This document shows positions 28,843-37,333 of a stretch of DNA of 63,040 nucleotides, one piece after another. Origin of the DNA: Lentibacillus lipolyticus. Its GTDB lineage: Bacteria > Bacillota > Bacilli > Bacillales > Amphibacillaceae. A model generated the notes under the pieces. The model saw only the letters and a program-made list of their open reading frames with translations. It was not told the origin of the DNA and did not search any database. Made by a program: the position numbers and the translations under genes. The stretch is from NCBI GenBank assembly GCA_004145795.1, contig SEIO01000017.1:1-63040 (forward strand), given 5' to 3'. How positions within the stretch are numbered: the stretch's first letter is position 1; each line of letters begins with the position of its first letter.

Positions 28843-29796
28843 TTAGTCGAATAAGATGCTAACGGATTTCAATTCATGCACACGGGTAATTGCTTCACCG
28901 ATTAGGGGTGCAACAGATAATTCAGTGACCTTTTCACTTCGCTTTTCGTCAGGAAGCGGAATGGAATTGGACACAACCAATTCCTTAATTTTTGAGTCGT
29001 TTATCCGTTCTATTGCCGGACCGGACAGTACTGGATGTGTACAGCAAGCAAACACTTCCTTTGCCCCATTTTCAACCAATGCATTTGCAGCTAGAGTAAT
29101 GGTTCCCGCTGTATCAATAATATCATCAATCAGTATCGCTGTTTTGCCCTCAATGTTACCGATAATGTTCATCACTTCCGCCACATTTGGACGGGGTCTG
29201 CGCTTATCAATAATTCCGATTGGAGCCTTCAGACGGTCAGCCATCTTTCTTGCCCGTGTCACACCGCCATGGTCAGGGGAAACGATAACCACATCGTCAA
29301 AGTTCTTCGCCTCAAAGTAATCAGATAAAATTGGCACACCCTGCAAGTGGTCAATTGGAACATCAAAGAAGCCCTGGATCTGCGGCGCATGCAGGTCAAG
29401 GGTAATCACACGGTCTGCTCCGGATGATTCAAGCAGATTAGCGACAAGTTTAGAAGTGATTGGCTCCCTTGAGCGTGCCTTGCGATCCTGTCTGGCATAA
29501 CCATAGTACGGCATCACAAGATTAATGGACCTCGCTGAAGCACGCTTAAGCGCGTCAATCATAATCAAGAGTTCCATTAGATGCTGGTTGACCGGTGAAG
29601 AAGTAGACTGGACAACATACACATCACAGCCGCGAACACTTTCCTCAATATTGATCTGAATTTCACCATCACTGAACGTTTTAACTGTGCACTTGCCCAA
29701 TTCTGTTCCAATATGACTTGCAATATCTTTAGCCAGTTCGGGATTGGAATTTAGTGAAAACACTTTCAAAAGTGGATCTTTATAGCCTGACGCCAT
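28843..29796 (-). CDS. prs: ribose-phosphate pyrophosphokinase
   Basis: Makes PRPP from ribose 5-phosphate and ATP for nucleotide, histidine and tryptophan synthesis. The 317-residue product shows [38 protein letters not shown], the flexible-loop region [21 protein letters not shown] and the PRPP loop [19 protein letters not shown]. It lies 14 bases after glmU, so the two are cotranscribed as in Bacillus. Confidence 0.98.
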   Translation of the reverse strand: MASGYKDPLLKVFSLNSNPELAKDIASHIGTELGKCTVKTFSDGEIQINIEESVRGCDVYVVQSTSSPVNQHLMELLIMIDALKRASARSINLVMPYYGYARQDRKARSREPITSKLVANLLESSGADRVITLDLHAPQIQGFFDVPIDHLQGVPILSDYFEAKNFDDVVIVSPDHGGVTRARKMADRLKAPIGIIDKRRPRPNVAEVMNIIGNIEGKTAILIDDIIDTAGTITLAANALVENGAKEVFACCTHPVLSGPAIERINDSKIKELVVSNSIPLPDEKRSEKVTELSVAPLIGEAITRVHELKSVSILFD

Positions 29797-29810
29797 GGAA
29801 AAAACCTCCG

Positions 29811-31190
29811 TTAGTCCTTTTTTTGATTTTTGATTCTAGATGCATATCCTTCTTTATTCGTCTGTCTTGCCCGGGCAATCGACAATGAGTCTCCCGGGAC
29901 ATCATCCGTAATGGTGGATCCTGCAGCGACATAGGATCCTTCCCCTACTGTCACCGGAGCAATCAGGTTAGAATTACAGCCAATAAATGAGTCATCCTCA
30001 ATGGTCGTCAAATACTTATTGTTTCCATCATAGTTGACCGTAATCGTTCCACAGCCAATGTTGACATTATCCCCAATGTCCGCATCCCCGATATAGCTCA
30101 AATGGGATACTTTGCTTTTTTCACCCAGTGATGACTTTTTTACCTCTACAAAGTTGCCAATCTTTGCTTCGCTGCCTATGGATGCTTCCGGGCGAATATG
30201 GGCATACGGCCCAACCTGCACCCGATCACCGATATGACTGTCTTTAGCGACACTATGCCGGATGACAGTGGACTGTCCGACAAAACAGTTATCGATTTCC
30301 GTATGCGGCCCTATTTCAGCATCCGATTTAATTGTTGTTTCGCCAGTGATGATGGAACCAGGATAAATCAGAACGTCCGGTTCAATAATAACATCAAGTC
30401 CAATATACGTGTTATCCGGATCGATGAGTGTCACACCGTTTTGCATATGTTTTTCATTAATGCGCCGTTTCATTACCTTCTCGGCACGAGCCAGCGCACT
30501 CCTGTCATTAACCCCTAACGTTTCTTCAAAGTCAGGCGTCTGGAAAGCACTTACCTTTTCTCCGCGGTTTTGCAGAATTTCAATGACATCCGGCAAGTAA
30601 TACTCACCCTGTGCATTATCGTTCGACACATGCTGAAGCGCTTCAAAAAGAGCTTTGTTATCAAAGCAATACGTTCCTGTATTAATCTCATTTATTGCAC
30701 GCTCGGTATCCGTCGCATCCTTCTGCTCAATAATCCGTTCTACTTGATTTTGCTCATTACGAATAACCCTGCCGTAACCTGCAGGGTTAGGAGCCTTTGC
30801 TGTTAAAATGGTCGCCTTAGCACTTTCCTGTTCATGATGCTCAAATAGCGTCTGGTATGTTTCACTTGTAATCAGGGGAGTGTCCCCACATACGACAATT
30901 GTTGTTCCCTCTTTATCTTCCAGCAATTCTTTGGCCTGCATGACAGCATGACCTGTTCCCAACTGCTCTTCCTGCAGAACTAGCCGGCTTTCATCCCCAA
31001 TGTATTCCGCCACTTTATCAGCGCCATGACCTACAATTGTTACCATCTCATCGGGGTTTACTGCGTTCAATTGGCTAGTTACATGCTGCACCATTGGACG
31101 CCCTGCAACCGGATGAAGCACTTTATACAGTTTCGATTTCATTCTCGTTCCCTGTCCAGCCGCAAGGATAACTGCATATCGTTTCGCCAT
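29811..31190 (-). CDS. glmU: bifunctional UDP-N-acetylglucosamine pyrophosphorylase / glucosamine-1-phosphate acetyltransferase
   Basis: Catalyses the last two steps to UDP-GlcNAc for peptidoglycan and teichoic acids. The 459-residue product has an N-terminal uridyltransferase with [25 protein letters not shown] and CGDTPLIT (1-230). A left-handed beta-helix with hexapeptide repeats follows from about 255 ([26 protein letters not shown]), including [28 protein letters not shown]. It is gcaD in older B. subtilis naming and has its own promoter. Confidence 0.98.
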   Translation of the reverse strand: MAKRYAVILAAGQGTRMKSKLYKVLHPVAGRPMVQHVTSQLNAVNPDEMVTIVGHGADKVAEYIGDESRLVLQEEQLGTGHAVMQAKELLEDKEGTTIVVCGDTPLITSETYQTLFEHHEQESAKATILTAKAPNPAGYGRVIRNEQNQVERIIEQKDATDTERAINEINTGTYCFDNKALFEALQHVSNDNAQGEYYLPDVIEILQNRGEKVSAFQTPDFEETLGVNDRSALARAEKVMKRRINEKHMQNGVTLIDPDNTYIGLDVIIEPDVLIYPGSIITGETTIKSDAEIGPHTEIDNCFVGQSTVIRHSVAKDSHIGDRVQVGPYAHIRPEASIGSEAKIGNFVEVKKSSLGEKSKVSHLSYIGDADIGDNVNIGCGTITVNYDGNNKYLTTIEDDSFIGCNSNLIAPVTVGEGSYVAAGSTITDDVPGDSLSIARARQTNKEGYASRIKNQKKD

Positions 31191-31221
31191 GAAGAATCCT
31201 CCATTCTAAATGTCCATTATG

Positions 31222-31250
31222 AATATATCTTAAACAAGCGCGAATTTCAA
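31222..31250 (-). promoter_or_regulatory. SigA promoter of glmU-prs
   Basis: The minus strand has TTGAAA (31245-31250), 17 bases and TATATT (31222-31227), about 32 bases before the glmU start. Confidence 0.8.
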
Positions 31251-31292
31251 TTCTTAAGCATGGCTATACAGGGGAATACAGAATAAACAGAC

Positions 31293-31333
31293 ACAAAAAA
31301 AGAAGGCTAACCTGCCTGCAGATTAGACCTCTT
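31293..31333 (-). terminator. terminator of spoVG
   Basis: On the minus strand a long imperfect stem (AAGAGG.CTAA.CTG / CAG.TTAG.CTTCTT) around a CAGG loop is followed by seven Ts, just after the spoVG stop. Confidence 0.85.
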
Positions 31334-31345
31334 GTTGATTACAAT

Positions 31346-31636
31346 TTAAGAAGCACCAGCTTCTTCATAATTTTCTTCTGTTTCTCCAGCGAGATGATAT
31401 TCTTCCAGCACGGCATCCTGAATCTTGCCACGGGTACTGGAATTAATAGGGTGGGCAATATCCCTGAACTCACCATCCGGGGTCCGCTTAGAAGGCATTG
31501 CCACAAACAGCCCATTGTTGCCATCGATAACACGGATATCATGGACGACAAACTCTTCATCCATTGTAATCGATGCAATTGCTCGCATTCTCCCCTCTGT
31601 GTTCACGCGGCGTAATCTGACGTCAGTAACTTCCAT
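31346..31636 (-). CDS. spoVG: septation/regulatory RNA-binding protein SpoVG
   Basis: A 96-residue protein starting [39 protein letters not shown], followed by the conserved [25 protein letters not shown]. Related proteins bind nucleic acid and influence septation, sporulation and virulence genes in several Firmicutes (literature). It has a SigH-type promoter and a terminator of its own. In B. subtilis yabJ lies directly upstream after purR; here that gene is missing. Confidence 0.97.
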   Translation of the reverse strand: MEVTDVRLRRVNTEGRMRAIASITMDEEFVVHDIRVIDGNNGLFVAMPSKRTPDGEFRDIAHPINSSTRGKIQDAVLEEYHLAGETEENYEEAGAS

Positions 31637-31675
31637 GATGTTTCACCACCTTTTCCCTTTGTACTTACTACCATA

Positions 31676-31726
31676 ATTCAACAAAACTGCAAGAATTCCT
31701 GCCTATTTTTTAAAAAATTTTAGAAA
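31676..31726 (-). promoter_or_regulatory. SigH promoter of spoVG with upstream AT box
   Basis: On the minus strand AGGAATT (31694-31700) is followed 14 bases later by GAATT (GAAT at 31676-31679), a good match to the SigH consensus RNAGGAWWW/RNNGAAT. A run of A and T (31704-31726) lies directly upstream, like the AT box that stimulates B. subtilis spoVG and is bound by AbrB (literature). Confidence 0.75.
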
Positions 31727-31734
31727 TCAGACAC

Positions 31735-31761
31735 AAAAAATCTTTCCCTGAACGAGAAAGA
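31735..31761 (-). terminator. terminator of purR
   Basis: On the minus strand TCTTTC, a loop, GAAAGA and then TTTTTTG, about 50 bases after the purR stop. Confidence 0.8.
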
Positions 31762-31812
31762 CCTTTTAGCGTTCAAAAAATGCCATTTTATCGGCTTTTT
31801 GAACAACCTCTT

Positions 31813-32631
31813 TTACCAGTTAGATGCAATGTTCCCTGGAGCAACTGTTATACGCTGTTGCTTTCCGTCAACATCCGTAATTTTTACAAGCGATTTATAA
31901 TTCTCTACCACACGCTCATCTTCTTCATCATCAGCCTCCGCAAGCACGCCGATTGCACTGACATTGGCATCAAATTCATTCAGCAGGCTAATGATTCCAT
32001 TAATTGTTCCTCCCGCCTTCATAAAATCATCGATAATGCAGACATTGGCATTCTCTTGCAGGCTTCGTTTCGGCAGTACCATTGTTTGAATCTTCCTTGA
32101 TGACCCTGATACATAATTAATACTGACCGAGGATCCTTCTGTTACCCGCGGATCTCTCCGAACAATAACAACCGGGACATTCAAGACAGATGCTACCGCA
32201 TAAGCAAGTGGAATTCCCTTTGTTGCAACTGTCACAACAACGTCAATGGCTGCGCCGGCAAAAGCTGATGCAAGAACACGCCCGACTTGATTGACCATTT
32301 TCGGATCCCCTAAAATATCGCTCATGTATAAATAACCACCAGGAAGAATACGCTCCGAATCCTCCAGCATTTCGCACAGCTCACCTATAAAGGCTTTACC
32401 GTTCTCCTGCGAATATTCCGGGATAAATCTTACCCCGCCGGATGCACCGGACAATGTTTGTAAATAACCAATACCTTCCTCACGTACAACACGATCTACA
32501 ATGTCCAAGTCCTCACTGATGGAGGACTTTGCCGCCTGATACCACTCACTGAAAACCGGCAGAGCAGTATGTTCTCTTGGATTTTCCAAAAAATAATTCA
32601 TTAAAGAAACTAAACGTTCACTTCTTTTCAT
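31813..32631 (-). CDS. purR: purine operon repressor PurR
   Basis: Represses purine genes, with PRPP as the inducer. The 272-residue product has an N-terminal winged helix (RSERLVSLMNYFLENPREHTALPVFS). A phosphoribosyltransferase-fold domain follows, with the PRPP-binding VCIIDDFMKAGGTINGII at about residues 202-219. In B. subtilis yabJ (RidA family, supports PurR) follows immediately; here a terminator and then spoVG follow instead. The length is slightly shorter than B. subtilis PurR (285), mainly at the C-terminus. Confidence 0.97.
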   Translation of the reverse strand: MKRSERLVSLMNYFLENPREHTALPVFSEWYQAAKSSISEDLDIVDRVVREEGIGYLQTLSGASGGVRFIPEYSQENGKAFIGELCEMLEDSERILPGGYLYMSDILGDPKMVNQVGRVLASAFAGAAIDVVVTVATKGIPLAYAVASVLNVPVVIVRRDPRVTEGSSVSINYVSGSSRKIQTMVLPKRSLQENANVCIIDDFMKAGGTINGIISLLNEFDANVSAIGVLAEADDEEDERVVENYKSLVKITDVDGKQQRITVAPGNIASNW

Positions 32632-32669
32632 AGGAGCACCTCTAGATTATATCCGTATGTTTGATAGTA

Positions 32670-32699
32670 AATATACCATTATCATACGCTTTTGTACAA
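32670..32699 (-). promoter_or_regulatory. probable promoter of purR
   Basis: The minus strand has TTGTAC (32694-32699), 18 bases and TATATT (32670-32675) with a TGG extension. No clear PurBox is seen. Confidence 0.5.
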
Positions 32700-32702
32700 A
32701 TT

Positions 32703-33560
32703 TTAACGCTGATCCAGCAACCGTACAATGTAAACTTCATCACAAAAACCCCGTAGTCCATTGTATACCCGTTTCGCTTTGCTGTAATGCCTGATAAAAC
32801 CTGCTACCGTCGGTCCACTTCCGCTCATGACTGCACCAGAAACGCCATTCGCAAGCATTTTCCCTTTAATACGGCTAACCTCTGGATACATGGAAAAGGT
32901 TACATGCTCTAATGCGTTACCGACGCTGTCACAAAGTTTTTGGAAGTTTTTTTCCTGCAGTGCATGAATGACATCCTCTGTTCGCGGATGAACCAGTTCA
33001 TCCATCTTTACCTTTGGGAAAATATTTCTGGTTGATATCCCAATATCGGGTTTAGCCAATACAACGTAGCACCCGGGTGGGGAAGACAACAGACGTATTT
33101 TCTCACCGTGACCTGTTCCAATGGCAGTCGTACCGTAGACACAAAAAGGCACATCAGAGCCAAGGCCTGTCCCCAATTCGGCTAGTTCAGCTGGAGAGGC
33201 ACCAACAGACCACATTTGATTGAGTCCGCGCAAAACAGCAGCCGCATCACTGCTGCCGCCCCCAAGCCCCGCCGCTACCGGTATATTCTTTTTTATATCT
33301 ATCCTGACACCTTGAGTCAAATTGTATTGATGTTTGAAAGCTGCTGCAGCCTTGTAAGCAAGATTGCGTTCGTCGTCGGGAACATACTGGCTGTCCGCCG
33401 ATACTTCGATAACATCACGGTGAAGTTCCTGAAGCTCTACACGGTCAGCTAAGTCAACGCTTGTCATAATCATCTTCACTTCATGAAATCCATCATCCCT
33501 TTTTCCAAGAACGTCAAGGGACAAGTTGATTTTAGCTGGAGCCCGTTCAAATAAAACCAT
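32703..33560 (-). CDS. ispE: 4-diphosphocytidyl-2-C-methyl-D-erythritol kinase
   Basis: A GHMP kinase of the non-mevalonate isoprenoid pathway. The 285-residue product begins MVLFERAPAKINLSLDVLGKRDDGFHEV and has the ATP loop PVAAGLGGGSSDAAAVLRGL at about residues 90-109. The C-terminal GVSGAVMSGSGPTVAGF is the GHMP motif 3. The ATG at 33560 is preceded by GGGTGA at five bases; a GTG three codons upstream is also possible. It lies upstream of purR, as in Bacillus. Confidence 0.96.
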   Translation of the reverse strand: MVLFERAPAKINLSLDVLGKRDDGFHEVKMIMTSVDLADRVELQELHRDVIEVSADSQYVPDDERNLAYKAAAAFKHQYNLTQGVRIDIKKNIPVAAGLGGGSSDAAAVLRGLNQMWSVGASPAELAELGTGLGSDVPFCVYGTTAIGTGHGEKIRLLSSPPGCYVVLAKPDIGISTRNIFPKVKMDELVHPRTEDVIHALQEKNFQKLCDSVGNALEHVTFSMYPEVSRIKGKMLANGVSGAVMSGSGPTVAGFIRHYSKAKRVYNGLRGFCDEVYIVRLLDQR

Positions 33561-33659
33561 CGCCGTCACCCACTTTATTTAGAAAGGTTCGTTTAGTAAA
33601 GATTGTCGTTTTTCAACCGTGTAGCGACGTAAATTAAAAAGATTAGTATGTAGAGAGGC

Positions 33660-33800
33660 TTTCTGCCAACGCAGCTGTAATATACTCATTTTCCTCGGGC
33701 TCACCACGAACTTCCTCGCTTGCACAAAAATCAGAGAGAAAATACGCGCTGACTCTTGCGGGAAGCAAGTGTATTTCCGTAGCGGTGTCTTGCATGCATG
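33660..33800. repeat. degenerate copy of a dispersed Bacillaceae repeat
   Basis: The segment 33749-33794 contains GACTCTTGCGGGAAGCAAG followed by TGTATTTCCGTAGCGGTGTC. The second block is identical to bases 50565-50585, which end the larger repeat in the bofA-csfB gap. GGCTCACCA near 33698 is also shared with that repeat. Much of the internal stem has been lost, so this looks like an eroded or internally deleted copy. No ORF of interest overlaps it. Confidence 0.7.
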
Positions 33801-33918
33801 TTACGTTTCCACGGCCAATTCCATACTTCTGTATGAAAAACTATAACAAATTGTATCATATTCCAAAAGTGGCTTCGACTCATAACAGCACCGACTTCCC
33901 CGGAACTACTACAAAACA

Positions 33919-33955
33919 TAAAAAGGGCAAACCCGCAGCTGAGTTTGCCCTTTTT
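33919..33955 (-). terminator. terminator of sspF (bidirectional)
   Basis: AAAAAGGGCAAAC and GTTTGCCCTTTTT form a 13-bp stem around a ten-base loop, directly after the sspF stop. Confidence 0.93.
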
Positions 33956-33956
33956 A

Positions 33957-34124
33957 TTATTTCATCTGCTGCTCGGCCTTTTCAATTGCCCGTTTCACCA
34001 TGTTTCCGGCATCTTTCGCTCGTATGCCACCCCAGCCTTCCTGCTGTATAGTGTCGTAAAACCCTAACTCTTTGGCAATTTCTTCTTTCAGTTGGTCTGA
34101 CATTGCGCCGCCTCGTCTACCCAA
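33957..34124 (-). CDS. sspF: small acid-soluble spore protein, alpha/beta-type-related (SspF)
   Basis: A 55-residue spore DNA-binding protein: [54 protein letters not shown], quoted here only for its ends [10 protein letters not shown] and IEKAEQQMK. It keeps the alpha/beta SASP signatures KxELAxELGFYD-like and the second motif [18 protein letters not shown] choose the TTG at 34124 because B. subtilis SspF starts MGRRRGVMSD (from memory) and AAGGGGA lies ten bases upstream; the ATG at 34145 would use that ribosome site as coding. It should be made in the forespore under SigG; I find only a partial promoter. Confidence 0.88.
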   Translation of the reverse strand: MGRRGGAMSDQLKEEIAKELGFYDTIQQEGWGGIRAKDAGNMVKRAIEKAEQQMK

Positions 34125-34289
34125 CAAAGAACATCCCCTTTCCATATAAGAGTGGTGGTTACGACATACTTAGTATATGCAAAAAAGGTCAACAAACCCC
34201 TGTCAAGTAAATGCAGTTAAGGAAATAATTCATACAGTCCATTACCAGCTACAGCACATCCTTTTATGTCTAAAGGAAAAACTGCAAAT

Positions 34290-34323
34290 AACAAAAAATA
34301 AGCAGCAAACAAAGTTTACTGCT
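34290..34323 (-). terminator. terminator of veg
   Basis: On the minus strand AGCAGTAAAC, TTT, GTTTGCTGCT and then TATTTTTTG. The hairpin overlaps the veg stop codon (TAA lies in the left arm). Confidence 0.85.
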
Positions 34324-34579
34324 CGACAATCAAGGCTACCCCTTCATCCTGGAAACTTAATTCCACTGTTTCTGTTAATACGTCCGCATAGCTGTAAGAA
34401 ACACGTTCGAATGCATTTTCGTCCTGATCCAGTTCAACAATAAAAACAGAAGGGTATGTCTCCGCAAGTATACCGCAGCGTTCAATTGTTTTCCGTCTGC
34501 CGCCATTGGCTCTAAGCCGCAAACGCTTGCCAACTTGACCTTCAAGACCTTGCTTAATTTCGATTAATGTTTTTGCCAC
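34316..34579 (-). CDS. veg: Veg protein, biofilm/sporulation-associated small protein
   Basis: An 87-residue member of the Veg family (DUF1021): [46 protein letters not shown], seen as conserved blocks. In B. subtilis veg is strongly expressed in vegetative cells and stimulates biofilm matrix genes (literature). The fold resembles small RNA-binding beta barrels, so RNA contact is possible but unproven. The start is the GTG at 34579, with AGGTGGAG four bases before it; the longer frame from 34612 has no ribosome site. Two SigA promoters precede it. Confidence 0.93.
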   Translation of the reverse strand: MAKTLIEIKQGLEGQVGKRLRLRANGGRRKTIERCGILAETYPSVFIVELDQDENAFERVSYSYADVLTETVELSFQDEGVALIVEQ

Positions 34580-34602
34580 TATACTCCACCTCACTCCTAA
34601 AT

Positions 34603-34631
34603 ATATTAGCATATGCTTGTTTAAAAGTCAA
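34603..34631 (-). promoter_or_regulatory. veg promoter, proximal
   Basis: The minus strand has TTGACT (34626-34631), 17 bases and TAATAT (34603-34608), ending 23 bases before the veg start codon. Confidence 0.75.
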
Positions 34632-34643
34632 ATAAAACTTATA

Positions 34644-34673
34644 ATTATAACAGCATAGCTTTTCCTATGTCAA
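34644..34673 (-). promoter_or_regulatory. veg promoter, distal
   Basis: The minus strand has TTGACA (34668-34673), 18 bases and TATAAT (34644-34649), both hexamers perfect. Together with the proximal site it explains strong constitutive expression. Confidence 0.85.
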
Positions 34674-34830
34674 CAAACAATAACAACTTTTCCTTTCTAT
34701 TATTACAAAAAGTTAACAATTTATGTATACGTTTTCAAAATAAGTGTATAACATCGGCGTTAATGCTAGACCTGAACACGGACAGGAACAATTTAAGATC
34801 GTTCCTGCCGGCCAGGTAACAACAACCATA

Positions 34831-35700
34831 TCAGTCATCTTCTTCTTCAGGGATATAAGGAATTCCAGTGCGCAGTAACCCTCTTGTTTCAACTCCACCC
34901 ATCCCCTTCTCACCGGTCATCGTGTTGCGGAGTGCATCCCAGACACCGACCTTTTCCATAAATGGTGTATAGGCAATCTTTGCAGCAATATACACTGGAT
35001 CAAGGGCGTGGATATTAATACGCAATGGAGAGCTTGCAAAATTTGCCCCTGCCCTGATAAGTGATTCAAAATGGGATTGACAGGCACCGGCAAATATGAC
35101 CAGTTCATCCAAATATGGTTTCTTTTCCCGAATAGCTCTAACCGTCTCTACAAAGTATTTAGAATTCCGATATGCACGAAGGTCTTTTTTCGTACCCTTA
35201 TTTTGGGAGTAAGCATCATGGCCGGTAATGACAATAACATTCGGCTGAACCTTATCCACGAGTGAGCCGATTTCATATGGCATTTCTTTTTCATGAAGAT
35301 GGACGCCATGTACCTGTAATCCAATCCTGTTATATAACTCAATGCATTTTCGCAGGTACATACGGTCGCCATCAATATGCAGCACCTTCGCCGGAAGCTG
35401 AAAAAAACTTTCTGTATACTGATATCCATTTGTCGTCTGATATTCACGCTTCTCTTTCATCAATTGATAATCCTGCCTAAACAGTCGGTAGGACAACTCT
35501 TCCTGTTGTTTTCCCTGCTTTTTTCGCTGTTCCAAATCCCTCTTTCCAACCAGCACCAAATCATCCAAAGAGGCATCTGCAACAAGACGGACATCCTCGC
35601 CATGCAACTGGGCATTATCCCCGGATACAGATGCAATACGGAACAGTAAATCATGATTATGCGATTTTCGTGTTACCATCTCTCCTGCTGAAAAACTCAT
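34831..35700 (-). CDS. yabG: sporulation-specific protease YabG
   Basis: A 289-residue protease that processes spore coat precursors (and SpoIVA/CspBA-type targets in other genera). The likely catalytic pair is His161 in VITGHDAYS and Cys207 in FAGACQSHFES; a Cys/His pair at these places is what I recall for the family. The N-terminal part has an SH3-like MSFSAGEMVTRKSHNHDLLFRIASV. GAGGTGG lies before the ATG. A weak SigK-like site (AC-N17-CATAGTCTG, about 35741-35771) is present; B. subtilis yabG is SigK-dependent. Confidence 0.95.
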   Translation of the reverse strand: MSFSAGEMVTRKSHNHDLLFRIASVSGDNAQLHGEDVRLVADASLDDLVLVGKRDLEQRKKQGKQQEELSYRLFRQDYQLMKEKREYQTTNGYQYTESFFQLPAKVLHIDGDRMYLRKCIELYNRIGLQVHGVHLHEKEMPYEIGSLVDKVQPNVIVITGHDAYSQNKGTKKDLRAYRNSKYFVETVRAIREKKPYLDELVIFAGACQSHFESLIRAGANFASSPLRINIHALDPVYIAAKIAYTPFMEKVGVWDALRNTMTGEKGMGGVETRGLLRTGIPYIPEEEDD

Positions 35701-35740
35701 AAAGCCACCTCACAGCCTCTCACTGGATGAATTTCCTTAT

Positions 35741-35771
35741 ATCCAGACTATGAAAGCTGGGGCTGTTCTGT
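35741..35771 (-). promoter_or_regulatory. candidate SigK promoter of yabG
   Basis: On the minus strand AC, a 17-base spacer and CATAGTCTG resemble the SigK pattern AC-N16/17-CATANNNTA, with one mismatch in the final TA. It lies about 45-70 bases before yabG. Confidence 0.38.
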
Positions 35772-35783
35772 TCCTCTGCACAT

Positions 35784-35816
35784 AAGAAAAAGCGATTGCA
35801 CTTTTCATGCAATCGC
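35784..35816 (-). terminator. terminator of ksgA
   Basis: On the minus strand GCGATTGCA, a seven-base loop, TGCAATCGC and then TTTTTCTT, eight bases after the ksgA stop. Confidence 0.93.
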
Positions 35817-35823
35817 ACCTCTT

Positions 35824-36708
35824 TCATCTATTTTCGACTGTACGGTAAAACGCGTTGGCCAGATCGGCAAACTCTGCCATCGTCAGAGATTCACCACGTC
35901 TTGCAGGATCAATGCCTGTTTCATCGAGCACCATGGAGATAACGTCCTTGTCGGCTAATCCACTGAAATAATGACGTAAATTATTGCGTAATGTTTTCCG
36001 GCGCTGCGCGAAACATGCCTGAACAAGTTCGAAGAAATAATCCTCATCAGCGACGTTTACAGGGGGTTCCGTTTTTTTAACCAATTTCAATACGCTGGAG
36101 TCGACATTCGGGGGTGGCATGAATACACTTCTTGGGACATTCATGACTACTTCCGCATCTGTGTAATATTGAACTGCTATCGTTAATGAGCCATACTGTT
36201 TGCTGTCGGGTGTTGCAGCCATACGCTGTGCAACTTCTTTTTGAATCATAACCGTAAAGCTTGACACAGGTAATTGCTCACGCAGCAATTTCATAAGAAT
36301 CGGGGTTGTAATGTAATATGGAAGGTTGGCAACAACATGAACAGGCTGATTCGCTTCGAAATTCGAGGTCATCATTGCCCCCACATCTGCCTCAAGAATA
36401 TCCTGATGAATGACCTGTATATTGTCGCAGTTCCACAAGGTATCATCCAAAATCGGGAGCAAGCGTCTATCGACTTCATATGCCACTATTTTTTCAGCTG
36501 ATTCAGCCAGCTGTTCCGTTAATGCCCCAATACCAGGCCCAACCTCAATGACTCCTGATGATTGGCCGATACCCGCGGCCTGTATAATTTTTTGAAGAAT
36601 ATTAACATCAATGATAAAGTTTTGTCCTAAACTTTTTTTAAACGAAAATCCATACTTACGAAGAATATCAGCTGTTCGTTTCGGCGTTGCTATTGGTTTC
36701 TCGCTCAT
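35824..36708 (-). CDS. ksgA: 16S rRNA (adenine1518-N6/adenine1519-N6)-dimethyltransferase
   Basis: Dimethylates two adjacent adenines in helix 45 of 16S rRNA late in 30S assembly. The 294-residue product has the SAM motif [15 protein letters not shown] at about residues 52-66, the catalytic NLPYYITTP, and a C-terminal helical domain with [19 protein letters not shown] lies six bases before the ATG. Its start overlaps the end of rnmV by 41 bases; the two genes are adjacent in Bacillus. Confidence 0.97.
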   Translation of the reverse strand: MSEKPIATPKRTADILRKYGFSFKKSLGQNFIIDVNILQKIIQAAGIGQSSGVIEVGPGIGALTEQLAESAEKIVAYEVDRRLLPILDDTLWNCDNIQVIHQDILEADVGAMMTSNFEANQPVHVVANLPYYITTPILMKLLREQLPVSSFTVMIQKEVAQRMAATPDSKQYGSLTIAVQYYTDAEVVMNVPRSVFMPPPNVDSSVLKLVKKTEPPVNVADEDYFFELVQACFAQRRKTLRNNLRHYFSGLADKDVISMVLDETGIDPARRGESLTMAEFADLANAFYRTVENR

Positions 36709-37267
36709 TGTCTTCCTCCTGCAGTACCTGTTCCATCGCTTGGATGAATTGGCTTTTGGAAATTCGGAACATGGACAAGCGCTTCAGCAGTTGTTTGCCA
36801 TTTGTATGGCCAATTTGCAGCAGTTCGCCAAGACGTTCCCGACGGGCACCGGCCTTCATGCTGCCGATCAGTCCTGCTTCCACTACGTCCTCCCTGGTAA
36901 TTTCTACTGGCTCCTCGCCGACCAGTGTATGCACATCTCGCAATGCTTGCCGTAGCACTTCCGGTGACGCGTGTTCTATCCCAAGGCTTTGGTCATGATC
37001 ATTTTTGGCACGGGCGTCATCCCGCTGTAAAAATGCATGTTTGCAACCCGGAACCGCATGATCAATAATATGGCGAATCCGGGTGCCCGGATGATCCGGG
37101 TCAGTAAAAATAATGACACCACGTTTAGCCTTTGCGTGCCTGATTTGTTTTATTACCGCCTCATTGACAGCAGATCCGTTTGTTTCAATGGTATCTGCAT
37201 CGACGGCCTGCTTAAGTTTCGCTGTATCATCGCGTCCTTCGACAACAATAACTTCTTTGATTTTCAC
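36668..37267 (-). CDS. rnmV: ribonuclease M5
   Basis: Cuts both strands of the 5S rRNA precursor helix to mature 5S rRNA. The 199-residue product has a Toprim domain: [16 protein letters not shown] at residues 6-21 with the catalytic glutamate, and [18 protein letters not shown] with the DxD. The C-terminal domain contains [22 protein letters not shown]. The start is a GTG with GGAAGAGGAA upstream. Length is about 10 residues above B. subtilis M5. Confidence 0.95.
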   Translation of the reverse strand: MKIKEVIVVEGRDDTAKLKQAVDADTIETNGSAVNEAVIKQIRHAKAKRGVIIFTDPDHPGTRIRHIIDHAVPGCKHAFLQRDDARAKNDHDQSLGIEHASPEVLRQALRDVHTLVGEEPVEITREDVVEAGLIGSMKAGARRERLGELLQIGHTNGKQLLKRLSMFRISKSQFIQAMEQVLQEEDNERETNSNAETNS

Positions 37268-37293
37268 GCTTATTCCTCTTCCTGAATAATAAT

Positions 37294-37321
37294 GCTCCTG
37301 TCACTATACCATGACAGGAGC
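37294..37321 (-). terminator. hairpin after yabE
   Basis: GCTCCTGTCA and TGACAGGAGC form a perfect 10-bp stem between the yabE stop and the rnmV start. It lacks a strong T-run, so it may be a weak terminator or a processing hairpin. Confidence 0.55.
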
Positions 37322-37333
37322 CATTTTCCTATA

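Noticed and set aside
34150-34230. SigG promoter for sspF
   Set aside because: TGCATA and TGTATG elements occur, but no matching CATNNTA at 17-18 bases was found, so I did not list it.
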